Shown: one piece after another, positions 56,450 to 64,000 of the stretch
Layout of the letters: each line of letters begins with the position of its first letter
How positions within the stretch are numbered: the first letter of the stretch is position 1
Origin: Pseudomonadales bacterium
Lineage (GTDB): Bacteria; Pseudomonadota; Gammaproteobacteria; Pseudomonadales; Azotimanducaceae
Direction of reading: 5' to 3'
Assembly: GCA_028280225.1 (NCBI GenBank)
Contig: JANQMF010000031.1
Span: 1 to 64,000 of the forward strand
Length of the DNA stretch: 64,000 nt
Made by a program: the position numbers and the translations under genes
The notes under the pieces: model-generated
The model's input: only the letters and a program-made list of their open reading frames with translations
What the model was told of the DNA's origin: nothing
Database searches by the model: none

Positions 56450-57616
56450 ATGATTCAGACATCCGGTACAGCAAAATCAACCATCGACGTTGCCATTGTG
56501 GGCGGCGGCATTGCCGGTACCTGGCTTTATTATCTGTTGAACAAACGAGGCTACGGAGTTGCTTTGTTTGAGTCCCGGGCTTTGGGTACAGACCAGACAC
56601 TGGCCTCCCAGGGCATGATTCACGGTGGCCTGAAGTATGCGCTCAGCGGGTCCACTACCCGCGCCTCCGAAGCCATTGCCAGCATGCCCACCCGTTGGCG
56701 TGCTTGTTTGAAAGGTGAGGACGATGTTGACCTTCGCGGCCTGCCCATGGTGGCGGACAAGTACTATATGTTTGCCAATAATTCCGCCCTGGGTAAGCTG
56801 ACCTCCTTTTTTGCCAGCCGGGCATTGCGAGGGCGGATTGAAAAAGTGTCCGATGTGCAGGCCCTGCCCCAGTTTTGTGGTTTTAACGGTGTGGTTTATG
56901 CCCTCAACGATTTTGTTATCGATCCCGCTGCACTGCTGGAGCACCTTGTGGCCGCCAATCGCAACCATGCCTTCCGGCTGAACGTCGACAGCTCCAACCT
57001 GCGCCGTGCTGAAGACGGCTTTTACGAAATTGATCTGGCGGATACCCAGGTACGTGCCCGGTATCTGATCAGTTGCGCCGGTAATGGCAGCAGCCACTTG
57101 CTTAAGCAGCTGAAAATTCCCAACATCACCGTCCAACAAAGGCCGTTGTGCCAGATTATTGTTTCTCCCCGTCACGATACACCCCTGTACGCTCACTGCC
57201 TGACCGGCGTGAGCACCGGTGAGCCCCGACTCACCATTACCAGCCACCCGGGTAAACAGGGCATGATCTGGTATGTGGGCGGGTTAATTGCAAGTAAGGG
57301 GGTGACCTTGAGCGACGATCAACAGAAGGCAAAGGCAGCCCGGGAACTTGAAACCTGTATTCCCTGGTTGGACTGGCAGGGGGCCCATTACCGTATTTTT
57401 CGCGTCAACCGGGCGGAACCCACACAAGTTAGCGGACGGCGTCCCGATGAGGCTTATGCCGCTATCGAGGGCAATTTTATCCAGTGTTTTCCAACCAAGC
57501 TGACCCTGGCACCGGACCTGGGTGACCGTGTGCTGAAACTCCTGGATCCGCCCCGCTATCCGGGCTCTTTTGCCAGCACACATCAAAAAATAACCGTTGG
57601 CGCCCCCCCGTGGTAA
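56450..57616 (+). CDS. FAD-dependent oxidoreductase (DAO family)
   Basis: This is a D-amino-acid-oxidase-type flavoprotein of 388 residues from the ATG at 56450 (MIQTSGTAKST). The nucleotide-binding motif is DVAIVGGGIAGTWLYYLLNK, followed by VALFESRALGTDQTLASQGM and the FAD-contact segment ARYLISCAGNGS. The substrate is unknown; members next to waaA in Pseudomonas are also unnamed. Its stop overlaps the aldo-keto reductase start by 7 bp, so the two are translationally coupled and may act in sequence. Confidence 0.85.
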   Translation: MIQTSGTAKSTIDVAIVGGGIAGTWLYYLLNKRGYGVALFESRALGTDQTLASQGMIHGGLKYALSGSTTRASEAIASMPTRWRACLKGEDDVDLRGLPMVADKYYMFANNSALGKLTSFFASRALRGRIEKVSDVQALPQFCGFNGVVYALNDFVIDPAALLEHLVAANRNHAFRLNVDSSNLRRAEDGFYEIDLADTQVRARYLISCAGNGSSHLLKQLKIPNITVQQRPLCQIIVSPRHDTPLYAHCLTGVSTGEPRLTITSHPGKQGMIWYVGGLIASKGVTLSDDQQKAKAARELETCIPWLDWQGAHYRIFRVNRAEPTQVSGRRPDEAYAAIEGNFIQCFPTKLTLAPDLGDRVLKLLDPPRYPGSFASTHQKITVGAPPW

Positions 57617-58377
57617 AGCTTCCCCACCATCCCCTTGGACAAACCGGCATGCACACCGCTGCCCTGAGCCTGGGCACGGTAAAGTTGGGCCGGGCTACCG
57701 GGGTCAAATATCCGACCCCGGTGCGTATTCCGGACGATCAACAAGCTGCGGCCTTGCTGGCCCACGCTGCCAGCCTGGGGATTAATCTGCTGGATACCGC
57801 GCCGGCTTATGGGGAAAGCGAAATCCGTCTGGGCAGATTGTTACAAGGTCAGCGTGACCAATGGCTGATCTGTACCAAGGTGGGGGAAGAGTTTGACGGC
57901 CGGAACTCGACCCATAATTTTACCCCTGAGCACTGCCGCTACAGCATCACCCGCTCGCTGGAACGGCTGCAAACCGACTATCTGGATATTGCCCTGATCC
58001 ACTCAGACGGCGCAGACCTGCACATTTTGAATCACTGCGGCACCCTGGATATGCTGATTAAGCTTAAACAGGAGGGTTTAGTGCGTGCGGTGGGTATTTC
58101 CCATAAGAGTGTTGAAGGTGCTGAACTGGCCCTCACCAAGGGTGCGGACGTGATCATGGCCACGCTGAATCAGGATGAACAGCAAGACCGGCAGGTGATT
58201 GCCAAGGCGGCACAAGCCGGCTGTGGGGTGATGATCAAAAAAGCCCTGCGCAGCGGACACGGCAATGCCGCAGATCTGACCTGGGTAGCGGCCCAACCCG
58301 GCGTGCACACCATTGTTGTGGGCACCACTAACCCGGCACACTTAACCGCCAACGCGGCGTGCATCAACCAGGCTTAA
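57610..58377 (+). CDS. Aldo/keto reductase family oxidoreductase
   Basis: Aldo-keto reductases reduce carbonyls with NADPH. The 255-residue protein has NLLDTAPAYGESEIRLGRLL, the typical Asp-Tyr of the active site (D and Y), then WLICTKVGEEFDG, with Lys of the tetrad, and a late VHTIVVGTTNPAHL. It starts with GTG at 57610, overlapping the FAD oxidoreductase gene. It is shorter than most members (about 280-330), missing part of the C-terminal loop. The substrate cannot be told from sequence. It is convergent with hldE. Confidence 0.88.
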   Translation: MVKLPHHPLGQTGMHTAALSLGTVKLGRATGVKYPTPVRIPDDQQAAALLAHAASLGINLLDTAPAYGESEIRLGRLLQGQRDQWLICTKVGEEFDGRNSTHNFTPEHCRYSITRSLERLQTDYLDIALIHSDGADLHILNHCGTLDMLIKLKQEGLVRAVGISHKSVEGAELALTKGADVIMATLNQDEQQDRQVIAKAAQAGCGVMIKKALRSGHGNAADLTWVAAQPGVHTIVVGTTNPAHLTANAACINQA

Positions 58378-58417
58378 ACGCTTGTTTGTTTAAATCGAGC
58401 ACAGGTTGTTTTGCCCA

Positions 58418-59878
58418 TCAGGTTTGTTTTATCCGCTGCACAATGGCACTGGTGGATACATCCTGAATCAAACTCAGCACCTGGACCTCACCACCATAAC
58501 CTTGCACGATGTCTGCCCCAACCACTTCGCTGGTTGAGGCATAATCGCCACCCTTAACCAGCACGTGGGGCTGTAGCAGCTCAAGCAGCGGTTCCGGGGT
58601 GTCTTCGGCAAAGCTGACCACCCAGTCAACACAGGCCAGCCCGGACAACACCTGACTGCGGCCGTCCACGGGAATGACCGGCCGGCCTTCCCCCTTGAGG
58701 CGGGTAACGGAAGCATCGTCATTAATGGCAACAATCAGCCGGTCACCCAGGGCTGCGGCTTCTTCCAGGTAAGCCACATGTCCAGCATGCAAAATATCAA
58801 AACAACCGTTGGTAAAGACCACCCGTTCTCCCACCGCCTTGGCATCAGCTACCGCCAGGGCCAGCTCCGCCCGGGTGAGTTTGCCCCGGTCTGCAGCACC
58901 ACTGTGCAACGCCTGGCGGAGTTCCGGACCGGTCACCGGAGAGGTGCCCAATTTGGATACCGCAATACTGGCCGCAATATTGGCAATGCGGGCACTGTCC
59001 AGCAACGGCCAACCCAGGGCCATGCCGATGGCCAGCCCCGCGGCCGTGGTATCGCCGGCGCCGGTGACATCAAATACCTCTACTGCCCGTGCCGGGATAT
59101 GCCGGGTTTCAGCCTGGGTACAAACCTCCATACCTTGGCCACCACGGGTGACAACCACACCCTGTAGCTGGTGTTCACGCGCCAGGGCCTGGCCCTGCAA
59201 GCCGGTTTCGCCGGCGGTGATACCCGCCTCGGCAACAGCGTACAAAAATTCTTTTTCGTTTGGCTTCAGCACCGTTGCACCGGCATAAGCCGCCACGGGT
59301 TTCATTTTTGGATCAACCAGCACCGGAACTCCGGCGTTCACCGCAGCATGGATAAAACCGCGCGGGTCTTCGATGGCGCCTTTGTCGTAGTCTTCCAGGA
59401 TCAGGGCATGAGCATTCTGCAAATGTTTTTCCACCTTATTTTGCAGGGTGGCTACCCGCTCGCTGGCGACAAAGTCGGGCACCGGTTGCTCGAAGTCAGC
59501 GCGCAACAACTGTTGCTGCTGGGCCAGCATGCGCAGCTTAACAATGGTGGGCCAGTCCGGTACTTTAACAAAGTCGCAAACAACCCCCGCAGCGGTGAGG
59601 GTTGTGGCCAGGGCTTGCCCGGGCTCATCATCCCCCACCAGGCCAATTAACGTACACTGCGCACCCAGACTGACCAGATTCAGAGCCACATTGGCGGCAC
59701 CGCCGGGACGTTGCTCCTCGTGCTGAACGTTAATCACCGGCACCGGCGCTTCCGGCGAAACCCGGTCCGTGCTGCCGGCCCAATACCGGTCGAGCATCAC
59801 ATCCCCCAAAACCAGGATATGCAGATCGATCACTGAGGGTAATTCCAAACCGGTTGTAGGGTCGGTCAAATTATGCAC
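58418..59878 (-). CDS. hldE: Bifunctional heptose kinase/adenylyltransferase HldE
   Basis: HldE makes ADP-activated heptose for the LPS inner core. The PfkB-type kinase domain (about 1-330) has ILVLGDVMLDRYWAGSTDRV, RPGGAANVALNLVSLG and VEVFDVTGAGDTTAAGLAIG. The nucleotidyltransferase domain (about 345-486) has VVFTNGCFDILHAGHVAYLE with the HxGH site and VIPVDGRSQVL. The 486-residue length matches the fused form. It diverges from the acyltransferase gene by 77 bp and is convergent with the aldo-keto reductase gene. Confidence 0.97.
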   Translation of the reverse strand: MHNLTDPTTGLELPSVIDLHILVLGDVMLDRYWAGSTDRVSPEAPVPVINVQHEEQRPGGAANVALNLVSLGAQCTLIGLVGDDEPGQALATTLTAAGVVCDFVKVPDWPTIVKLRMLAQQQQLLRADFEQPVPDFVASERVATLQNKVEKHLQNAHALILEDYDKGAIEDPRGFIHAAVNAGVPVLVDPKMKPVAAYAGATVLKPNEKEFLYAVAEAGITAGETGLQGQALAREHQLQGVVVTRGGQGMEVCTQAETRHIPARAVEVFDVTGAGDTTAAGLAIGMALGWPLLDSARIANIAASIAVSKLGTSPVTGPELRQALHSGAADRGKLTRAELALAVADAKAVGERVVFTNGCFDILHAGHVAYLEEAAALGDRLIVAINDDASVTRLKGEGRPVIPVDGRSQVLSGLACVDWVVSFAEDTPEPLLELLQPHVLVKGGDYASTSEVVGADIVQGYGGEVQVLSLIQDVSTSAIVQRIKQT

Positions 59879-59955
59879 TCACAAAGGTGGCAAAGTGAGC
59901 GGCATATTAGCATCTCTTATGCCAGGCGGGGATAAACCGGATATCATCACCCACC

Positions 59956-60888
59956 GTGAACACCAAACGACATCGCAAGGCAAAACGCCGGCTGTTTGAA
60001 CCCTCTGTATGGCCCACCTGGTGCCTGGTCGGCCTGGCCTGGTGCATCGCCCGGCTACCTCTGACATGGATCGAGAAACTGGGTGGTGTTGTGGGCCGGT
60101 TGATGCAACGTTTTGCCGCTTCCCGACGCGTGATTACCGAAACGAATATTGCCCGGTGTTTTCCGGAACTGGACACCCCGGCCCAACAAGCCATGGTCAG
60201 ACGCGTATTCGAGCAAGTCAGCATCGGCGCGTTGGAATTGATGGTCCCATGGCTTGCCCCCCATCGAGACCTTTCCGCCCGTTTTACCCTGGAAGGGGTG
60301 GAACACCTGCACGCAGCCCACCGCCAGGGGCGGGGGGTTATTCTGGTCGGGGGCCACTTCGCGGTAATGGATGCGATCAGTCAACCGCTGAGTGAGTTGG
60401 GGATCATCGATGTGATGTACCGATTTAACAAGAATCCGGTGTGGGAGTGGTTACAGGTCCAAGGCCGCCGCCGCTACTTTGAGGGTGTGATCGAGCGCGA
60501 AGATACCCGGCAAACCCTCCGGCGGCTAAAACAAGGGCGCGTTATCTGGTATGCAGCGGATCAGGACTACGGCAAAAAGCATTCGGTGTTTGCACCCTTT
60601 TTTGGTATCAATGCCGCCACCATTGTCGCCACCCAACGTTTTGCGCGCCTGAACAATTCCCCGGTGCTGCTGATGCGTCAGACCCGGCACCCGGGCATGA
60701 CCTGGACCATCACGTTTTCCCCAATTGTCGGGGACTTTCCAAGCGGGGATGATCTGGCTGACGCCACGCGTATGAATCGTTTGCTGGAAGCTGAGATTCG
60801 CCTTTATCCGGATCAATACCTGTGGCTACACAAACGTTTTAAAACCCGTCCTGAGGGTGAGCCGCCTTTTTATCCCCGCAAAAGCTGA
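59956..60888 (+). CDS. Lipid A acyltransferase, LpxL/LpxM (HtrB/MsbB) family
   Basis: These enzymes add secondary acyl chains to Kdo2-lipid IVA. The 310-residue protein has an N-terminal anchor (WCLVGLAWCIARLPLTWIE) and the catalytic HX4D motif VILVGGHFAVMDA (His134, Asp139). GRVIWYAADQDYGKKHSVFA and FFGINAATIVATQRFA are family signatures. I cannot tell lauroyl (LpxL) from myristoyl (LpxM) specificity, so I give no symbol. It lies between hldE and the LPS-core glycosyltransferase gene. Confidence 0.93.
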   Translation: MNTKRHRKAKRRLFEPSVWPTWCLVGLAWCIARLPLTWIEKLGGVVGRLMQRFAASRRVITETNIARCFPELDTPAQQAMVRRVFEQVSIGALELMVPWLAPHRDLSARFTLEGVEHLHAAHRQGRGVILVGGHFAVMDAISQPLSELGIIDVMYRFNKNPVWEWLQVQGRRRYFEGVIEREDTRQTLRRLKQGRVIWYAADQDYGKKHSVFAPFFGINAATIVATQRFARLNNSPVLLMRQTRHPGMTWTITFSPIVGDFPSGDDLADATRMNRLLEAEIRLYPDQYLWLHKRFKTRPEGEPPFYPRKS

Positions 60889-60897
60889 GCACCGACC

Positions 60898-61950
60898 TTA
60901 CCCCCCGGAGACAATCGCGTCGTTTAACGCCCGGGCAACCGCCGCCACGGAAAAATGCCGGTCCACGCGCCGGCGGCCCCGGACCCGCAAATCGGTTCGC
61001 TCTTCCGGGGCAAGCTGGTGTATCCGGGTCAGGCAAGCGCTATAACCCCGGGCGGTGTCCTGTTGTACATAAAACCCTAACTCACCCAGAACTTCCGCAG
61101 GGCCGTGTTCGGCTTTGCATACCACCGGCACCCCCGCGTCCATGGCTTCCAGTGCCACCATTCCAAAGGAGTCGGCTACCGCCGGATAAAGAATGGCATC
61201 AAAAGCAGCCAGAAAATGCCGGGCATTGCTGACCACCCCGGCAAAGGTGGCCTGTTCCCCCGCCCATGCGGCCAGATCCTCCCGGGCCTCTCCCGCACCG
61301 ACAAAAACCAGGTGAACACCGTTGATTTGAGCGGCAAAGTGCTGGAAAGCCGCCAGCGCCAGATCCGGGCGTTTTTTATAATGCAGCCGGCCCACCACAC
61401 CCACCACAAAGTCCTCAGCATCCAGGCCCAGGTCCTGCCTGGCTTGTGCCCGGGTGCGCTGGGCGGCCCGGTTTTCAGCCGCATCCAAGCCGTTGGGCAG
61501 GATCAGCGTTTCCCCGGTTACGGCGGCAAGCTCTTGCGCAACACAGCGCGACACACCGGCAAACCGGACCCGGCGGGCAAACAGGCGGCGATTCATACGG
61601 CGCCGCCAGCGCGCCAGCATATTGTATTCGTGGGCCACAGCCACACATTTTGCGTTGGGCAGGGCAGAGCGTACCGCAGCCCAATAACTCCGGTAACGAT
61701 GACAGATCACCAGCACATGATCGTCCCGCGCATAACCATCCAGCGCCGCGCTGATTGCTGACGTATCACTTAAATCAGCACAATTCAGATAGCTCACCCC
61801 GGCAATGGGGTGGTCACTGGGTGAACCCAGGATAACCGTCTGCATGGTCAAACCCAGTGACTCAGCCGCTCTCTCATACAGCAGAACCAGATCCGCAAAG
61901 GGAGCGCTGTCGTGGGGGCAAAGCTGCAAGATCCGTTTGGGTTCGTTCAA
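60898..61950 (-). CDS. Glycosyltransferase family 4, LPS core type
   Basis: A GT-B fold sugar transferase of 350 residues. The N-terminal lobe begins RILQLCPHDSAPFADLVLLY. The C-lobe has VVGVVGRLHYKKRPDLALAA, HLVFVGAGEAREDLAAWA and the nucleotide-sugar site DSFGMVALEAMDAGVPVVCK with the conserved E-x7-E region. The sugar donor and acceptor are unknown, but the neighbours (double kinase, WaaP) suggest outer- or inner-core LPS assembly. It starts at ATG 61950, overlapping the kinase stop by 4 bp, so the kinase and transferase are co-translated. Confidence 0.9.
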   Translation of the reverse strand: MNEPKRILQLCPHDSAPFADLVLLYERAAESLGLTMQTVILGSPSDHPIAGVSYLNCADLSDTSAISAALDGYARDDHVLVICHRYRSYWAAVRSALPNAKCVAVAHEYNMLARWRRRMNRRLFARRVRFAGVSRCVAQELAAVTGETLILPNGLDAAENRAAQRTRAQARQDLGLDAEDFVVGVVGRLHYKKRPDLALAAFQHFAAQINGVHLVFVGAGEAREDLAAWAGEQATFAGVVSNARHFLAAFDAILYPAVADSFGMVALEAMDAGVPVVCKAEHGPAEVLGELGFYVQQDTARGYSACLTRIHQLAPEERTDLRVRGRRRVDRHFSVAAVARALNDAIVSGG

Positions 61951-63389
61951 ATTTCAGACATCCTGTTGCCGGTGGCGGTTTTGCCGCGCTCCAGCAAACT
62001 TTTCCACGCCTGGTACAACTCCGGCTGCGCCTCCCAATTGCGCAAAAAACGCTGACGATCCGTTTCCGCTCCGCCCAAACGCAGGCCATCATAGTCGATC
62101 AGCGCCAGCCGTTGGTCATGTACAACAAAATTAGTCGCCTTGGTATCGCCGTGCTGCAAACCCGCAGCCCGCAGATGCTCGAGGATGGTCAGCGCCTGGG
62201 GCGCAAGCTCGGCAAAACGGCTGCTGTGCGGGGCATCTTTTAAAGCCAGAAGCTCACCAAGGTGGTGTTCCCCAACATCTGGCATAACAAGATAACAAAC
62301 GCCAGTAAACCAGCCCCATTGCCGCTCCAGCAGGGCAACCGGCTTAGCTGTTGGAATACCCAAAAAGTCCAACCAGTGCCCATTGCGCCAGGCATTGCGG
62401 CCCCGGCGTTTGACCCAGCGCCGCAGCCGATGACCCAAACCCTTAATGTTATAGCGCTTGACAATATAACCCTCACCTTCAATGTCCACCCGGACCACCG
62501 TTGAGCTGTTACCTAATTTCAGGGGAGTTCCGGCGCTGACATATTCCTCGGGAAACAGCATAAAACGCTGCAATACCGGCCAACGCCGGCGTTCACAAAG
62601 CCAGTTGTGCCGCCAGCTTTTCCTGTGCACAAATTCGGTACACTCGCGCATGGTTTTGTTGAGGTAACGTCTGACCCGGCGCGCCCTCTGCAACTGGGTA
62701 AGGTGCATCAGCTGCTCTGCCGAGCCCATCTTGCTGACGTATTCACCTCGTTGGGCAGCATAGTCTTGCCAGATTTGCGGCACTTCCACATCGTACCACG
62801 GTGAACGCTGAGCCAATAACATGGCCAGATTGGCAAACTGTTGCCGCAACAAGTGTCCGGGACGAATACCATCCGCGTCAACGGCATATACCACCCCCTG
62901 GCTGACAACAAAGTTGTTGAGGTGTACATCCGTTTGCATACAGTTGACCTCGTGCAACCCGGCCAGGATAGCCACAGCCTGGGAAATTCCGGGGCCGTCA
63001 TCTTCGCGCAGGTTTTCCGCCCCCGGCAAGAGCTGATAAAGAACCACATAACCCAGGTTGTCCGCACTGGATCCGCGCAACAATACGCTTGGGGTTGTTA
63101 CCTGGGCACGTTGCAGGCGTTGTGCACCGGTGAGTTCGCGTTGCCAATAACGCCGCGCTCCTTCGCCGTAGAATATTTTTGCAAAATACACGGTGGTTTT
63201 GTCCACTTCCGCCACCCCGCTGAGGCGGCGTCCGGGCAGGATACGGGATATACTCCTGAAGGTGAGCGTACGATGTTGTTCCGCAAGACGCTGCCGGTCT
63301 TCCAGGGTGGGATCAAGAATCACCTCCACTGAAAACGGAGGTGTCAGGTCAAGGCCTGCCTTGGTCAGGCCCTGGGTACTAAATTTCAA
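61947..63389 (-). CDS. LPS core kinase with two kinase-like domains
   Basis: The 480-residue protein has two Kdo/WaaP-type kinase-like domains. The first (about 20-220) has a catalytic-loop-like MQTDVHLNNFVVSQGVVYAV followed by DADGIRPG. The second (about 280-460) has the clearer LQHGDTKATNFVVHD and LALIDYDGLRLG. WaaP-type kinases phosphorylate core heptose. The overall size and place recall a large kinase gene near waaP in Pseudomonas aeruginosa (PA5006, from memory). It overlaps the waaP stop by 11 bp and the glycosyltransferase start by 4 bp. Whether both domains are active is not clear: the first lacks the HGD form. Confidence 0.82.
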   Translation of the reverse strand: MKFSTQGLTKAGLDLTPPFSVEVILDPTLEDRQRLAEQHRTLTFRSISRILPGRRLSGVAEVDKTTVYFAKIFYGEGARRYWQRELTGAQRLQRAQVTTPSVLLRGSSADNLGYVVLYQLLPGAENLREDDGPGISQAVAILAGLHEVNCMQTDVHLNNFVVSQGVVYAVDADGIRPGHLLRQQFANLAMLLAQRSPWYDVEVPQIWQDYAAQRGEYVSKMGSAEQLMHLTQLQRARRVRRYLNKTMRECTEFVHRKSWRHNWLCERRRWPVLQRFMLFPEEYVSAGTPLKLGNSSTVVRVDIEGEGYIVKRYNIKGLGHRLRRWVKRRGRNAWRNGHWLDFLGIPTAKPVALLERQWGWFTGVCYLVMPDVGEHHLGELLALKDAPHSSRFAELAPQALTILEHLRAAGLQHGDTKATNFVVHDQRLALIDYDGLRLGGAETDRQRFLRNWEAQPELYQAWKSLLERGKTATGNRMSEI

Positions 63390-64000
63390 GGAAAGCCCCG
63401 GTAACCAACCCTTTCCTTAAGCCCTTTTTGTACAAAGCCATGGCCCGTTTGTACACCGAGCGCCAGAGCCGGCCGTTAAGCTGCATTTCTTCGCGTAGCG
63501 GTCGGCCTGAGTAGACCCGCACAAAACGCAGCCAATCCCGGACCGAATAGCCCAGATCCAGGGTGGAAAACAAGAGCGCCGCCAGGTCTCTTTTCAGCCA
63601 ACGTGCAGGGACCACGTTAAACCGGCGGGCACGGTGTAAATCCAATACCGCCAACGGCACCCCGGCCAGCGGTTGCGGGCCGGCAACCCGTTGCAGATCG
63701 TCCCGGGAAATCAGCAGGTGACAGATGTAAAAATCCCGGTGAATAAAACCGGCGTGATGGAACTGGCCGGCAAAGCGGGCCACCGCCTCTAACAGACGCA
63801 GCCGGGTGATGCCGTTGGGTGGATGTGTTGTCCAGGCCAGGCCAACGTCTTCCAGCGTTTCGAAGTTGTGCAGCGCCTCACACAAAATAAAAGACGCACG
63901 CCGGGCCATATTGCCCGGACCGCAGCCATAAGCTGCCGGCACCGGTGCGGGAATACCCGCCGCCTGGAGTCCGCGACACGCAACAAATTCATTATCCGCA
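63379..64000 (-). CDS. waaP: LPS core heptose(I) kinase WaaP (RfaP), start beyond window
   Basis: WaaP phosphorylates the first heptose of the LPS inner core. The open frame runs off the window at 64000, so the N-terminal part is missing. The visible part begins with DNEFVACRGLQAAGIPAPVP, then ARRASFILCEALHNFETLED. The catalytic loop is HHAGFIHRDFYICHLLISRD; the magnesium-binding segment is LAVLDLHRARRF. RDLAALLFSTLDLGYSVRDW follows. About 207 residues are present of an expected 265 or so. It overlaps the double kinase gene by 11 bp, one operon running leftward through waaP, the kinase and the glycosyltransferase. Confidence 0.9.
   Translation of the reverse strand, partial: ADNEFVACRGLQAAGIPAPVPAAYGCGPGNMARRASFILCEALHNFETLEDVGLAWTTHPPNGITRLRLLEAVARFAGQFHHAGFIHRDFYICHLLISRDDLQRVAGPQPLAGVPLAVLDLHRARRFNVVPARWLKRDLAALLFSTLDLGYSVRDWLRFVRVYSGRPLREEMQLNGRLWRSVYKRAMALYKKGLRKGLVTGAFLEI

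Noticed and set aside
56477-57247. A 256-codon frame antisense to the FAD oxidoreductase gene
   Set aside because: The sense strand has clear Rossmann and FAD motifs; the antisense frame is a by-product of codon bias.

Overview
The window is a gammaproteobacterial chromosome segment, dense in genes on both strands. Its backbone follows an order I recall from Pseudomonas aeruginosa: rplI/rpsR/rpsF/rlmB/rnr/tRNA-Leu, purA/hisZ/hflC/hflK/hflX/hfq/miaA/mutL/amiB/tsaE/nnr/queG/orn, rhdA/psd/PilZ-like/fimX/serB/parC/parE/cpdA/DUF1249/tolC, then waaA/FAD oxidoreductase/aldo-keto reductase/hldE and LPS-core kinases. This suggests a relative of the Pseudomonadales, but there are enough differences (radA next to dnaB, an EF-P block after psd, no alr, rsgA or motCD) that I would not name a genus.

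Region by region. 1-6626: radA (cut by the window edge), dnaB, the S6/S18/L9 ribosomal operon, rlmB and rnr, all on the minus strand. 6669-6755: tRNA-Leu(CAG). 6756-17348: an accessory region, by eye more A+T-rich than its flanks, with attC-like inverted repeats, a gene-poor stretch and a cluster of mostly unknown genes. 17360-22040: a ketoacyl-synthase/saccharopine-dehydrogenase-like/DUF2269 group, folE2, a Trm112-like protein and an orphan pilin. 22077-34905: the long minus-strand purA-to-nnr block (tRNA modification, Hfq, SPFH proteases, mismatch repair, cell-wall amidase). 34948-42619: queG, orn, a rhodanese, a psd gene broken by an in-frame TGA, and the complete EF-P modification set (efp, epmA, epmB), then a PilZ-like protein. 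42739-55051: fimX, serB, an AhpA-like membrane protein, topoisomerase IV (parC, parE), cpdA, DUF1249 and tolC. 55080-64000: LPS core and lipid A genes (waaA, hldE, a LpxL-type acyltransferase, a glycosyltransferase, a double kinase, a partial waaP).

The most novel part is 8046-17192. It holds an ECF-like sigma factor gene; a leftward gene run (13827 to 8820) coding for a Lys-rich helical protein, two DUF2589-type proteins, a eukaryote-like SET-domain protein, a long helical lipoprotein and a small coiled-coil protein; and a divergent rightward run (14004 to 16194) coding for a membrane protein, a third DUF2589 protein and an unknown protein. I infer that these form one undescribed envelope- or membrane-associated system whose protein components may be lysine-methylated. 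Nothing in the sequence shows what it does.

Two housekeeping genes carry apparent lesions: psd has an in-frame TGA (37840-37842), and mutL has GTT where a GTG start would be expected (31593-31595). Both are directly visible; whether they are real, suppressed, or sequence errors cannot be decided here.
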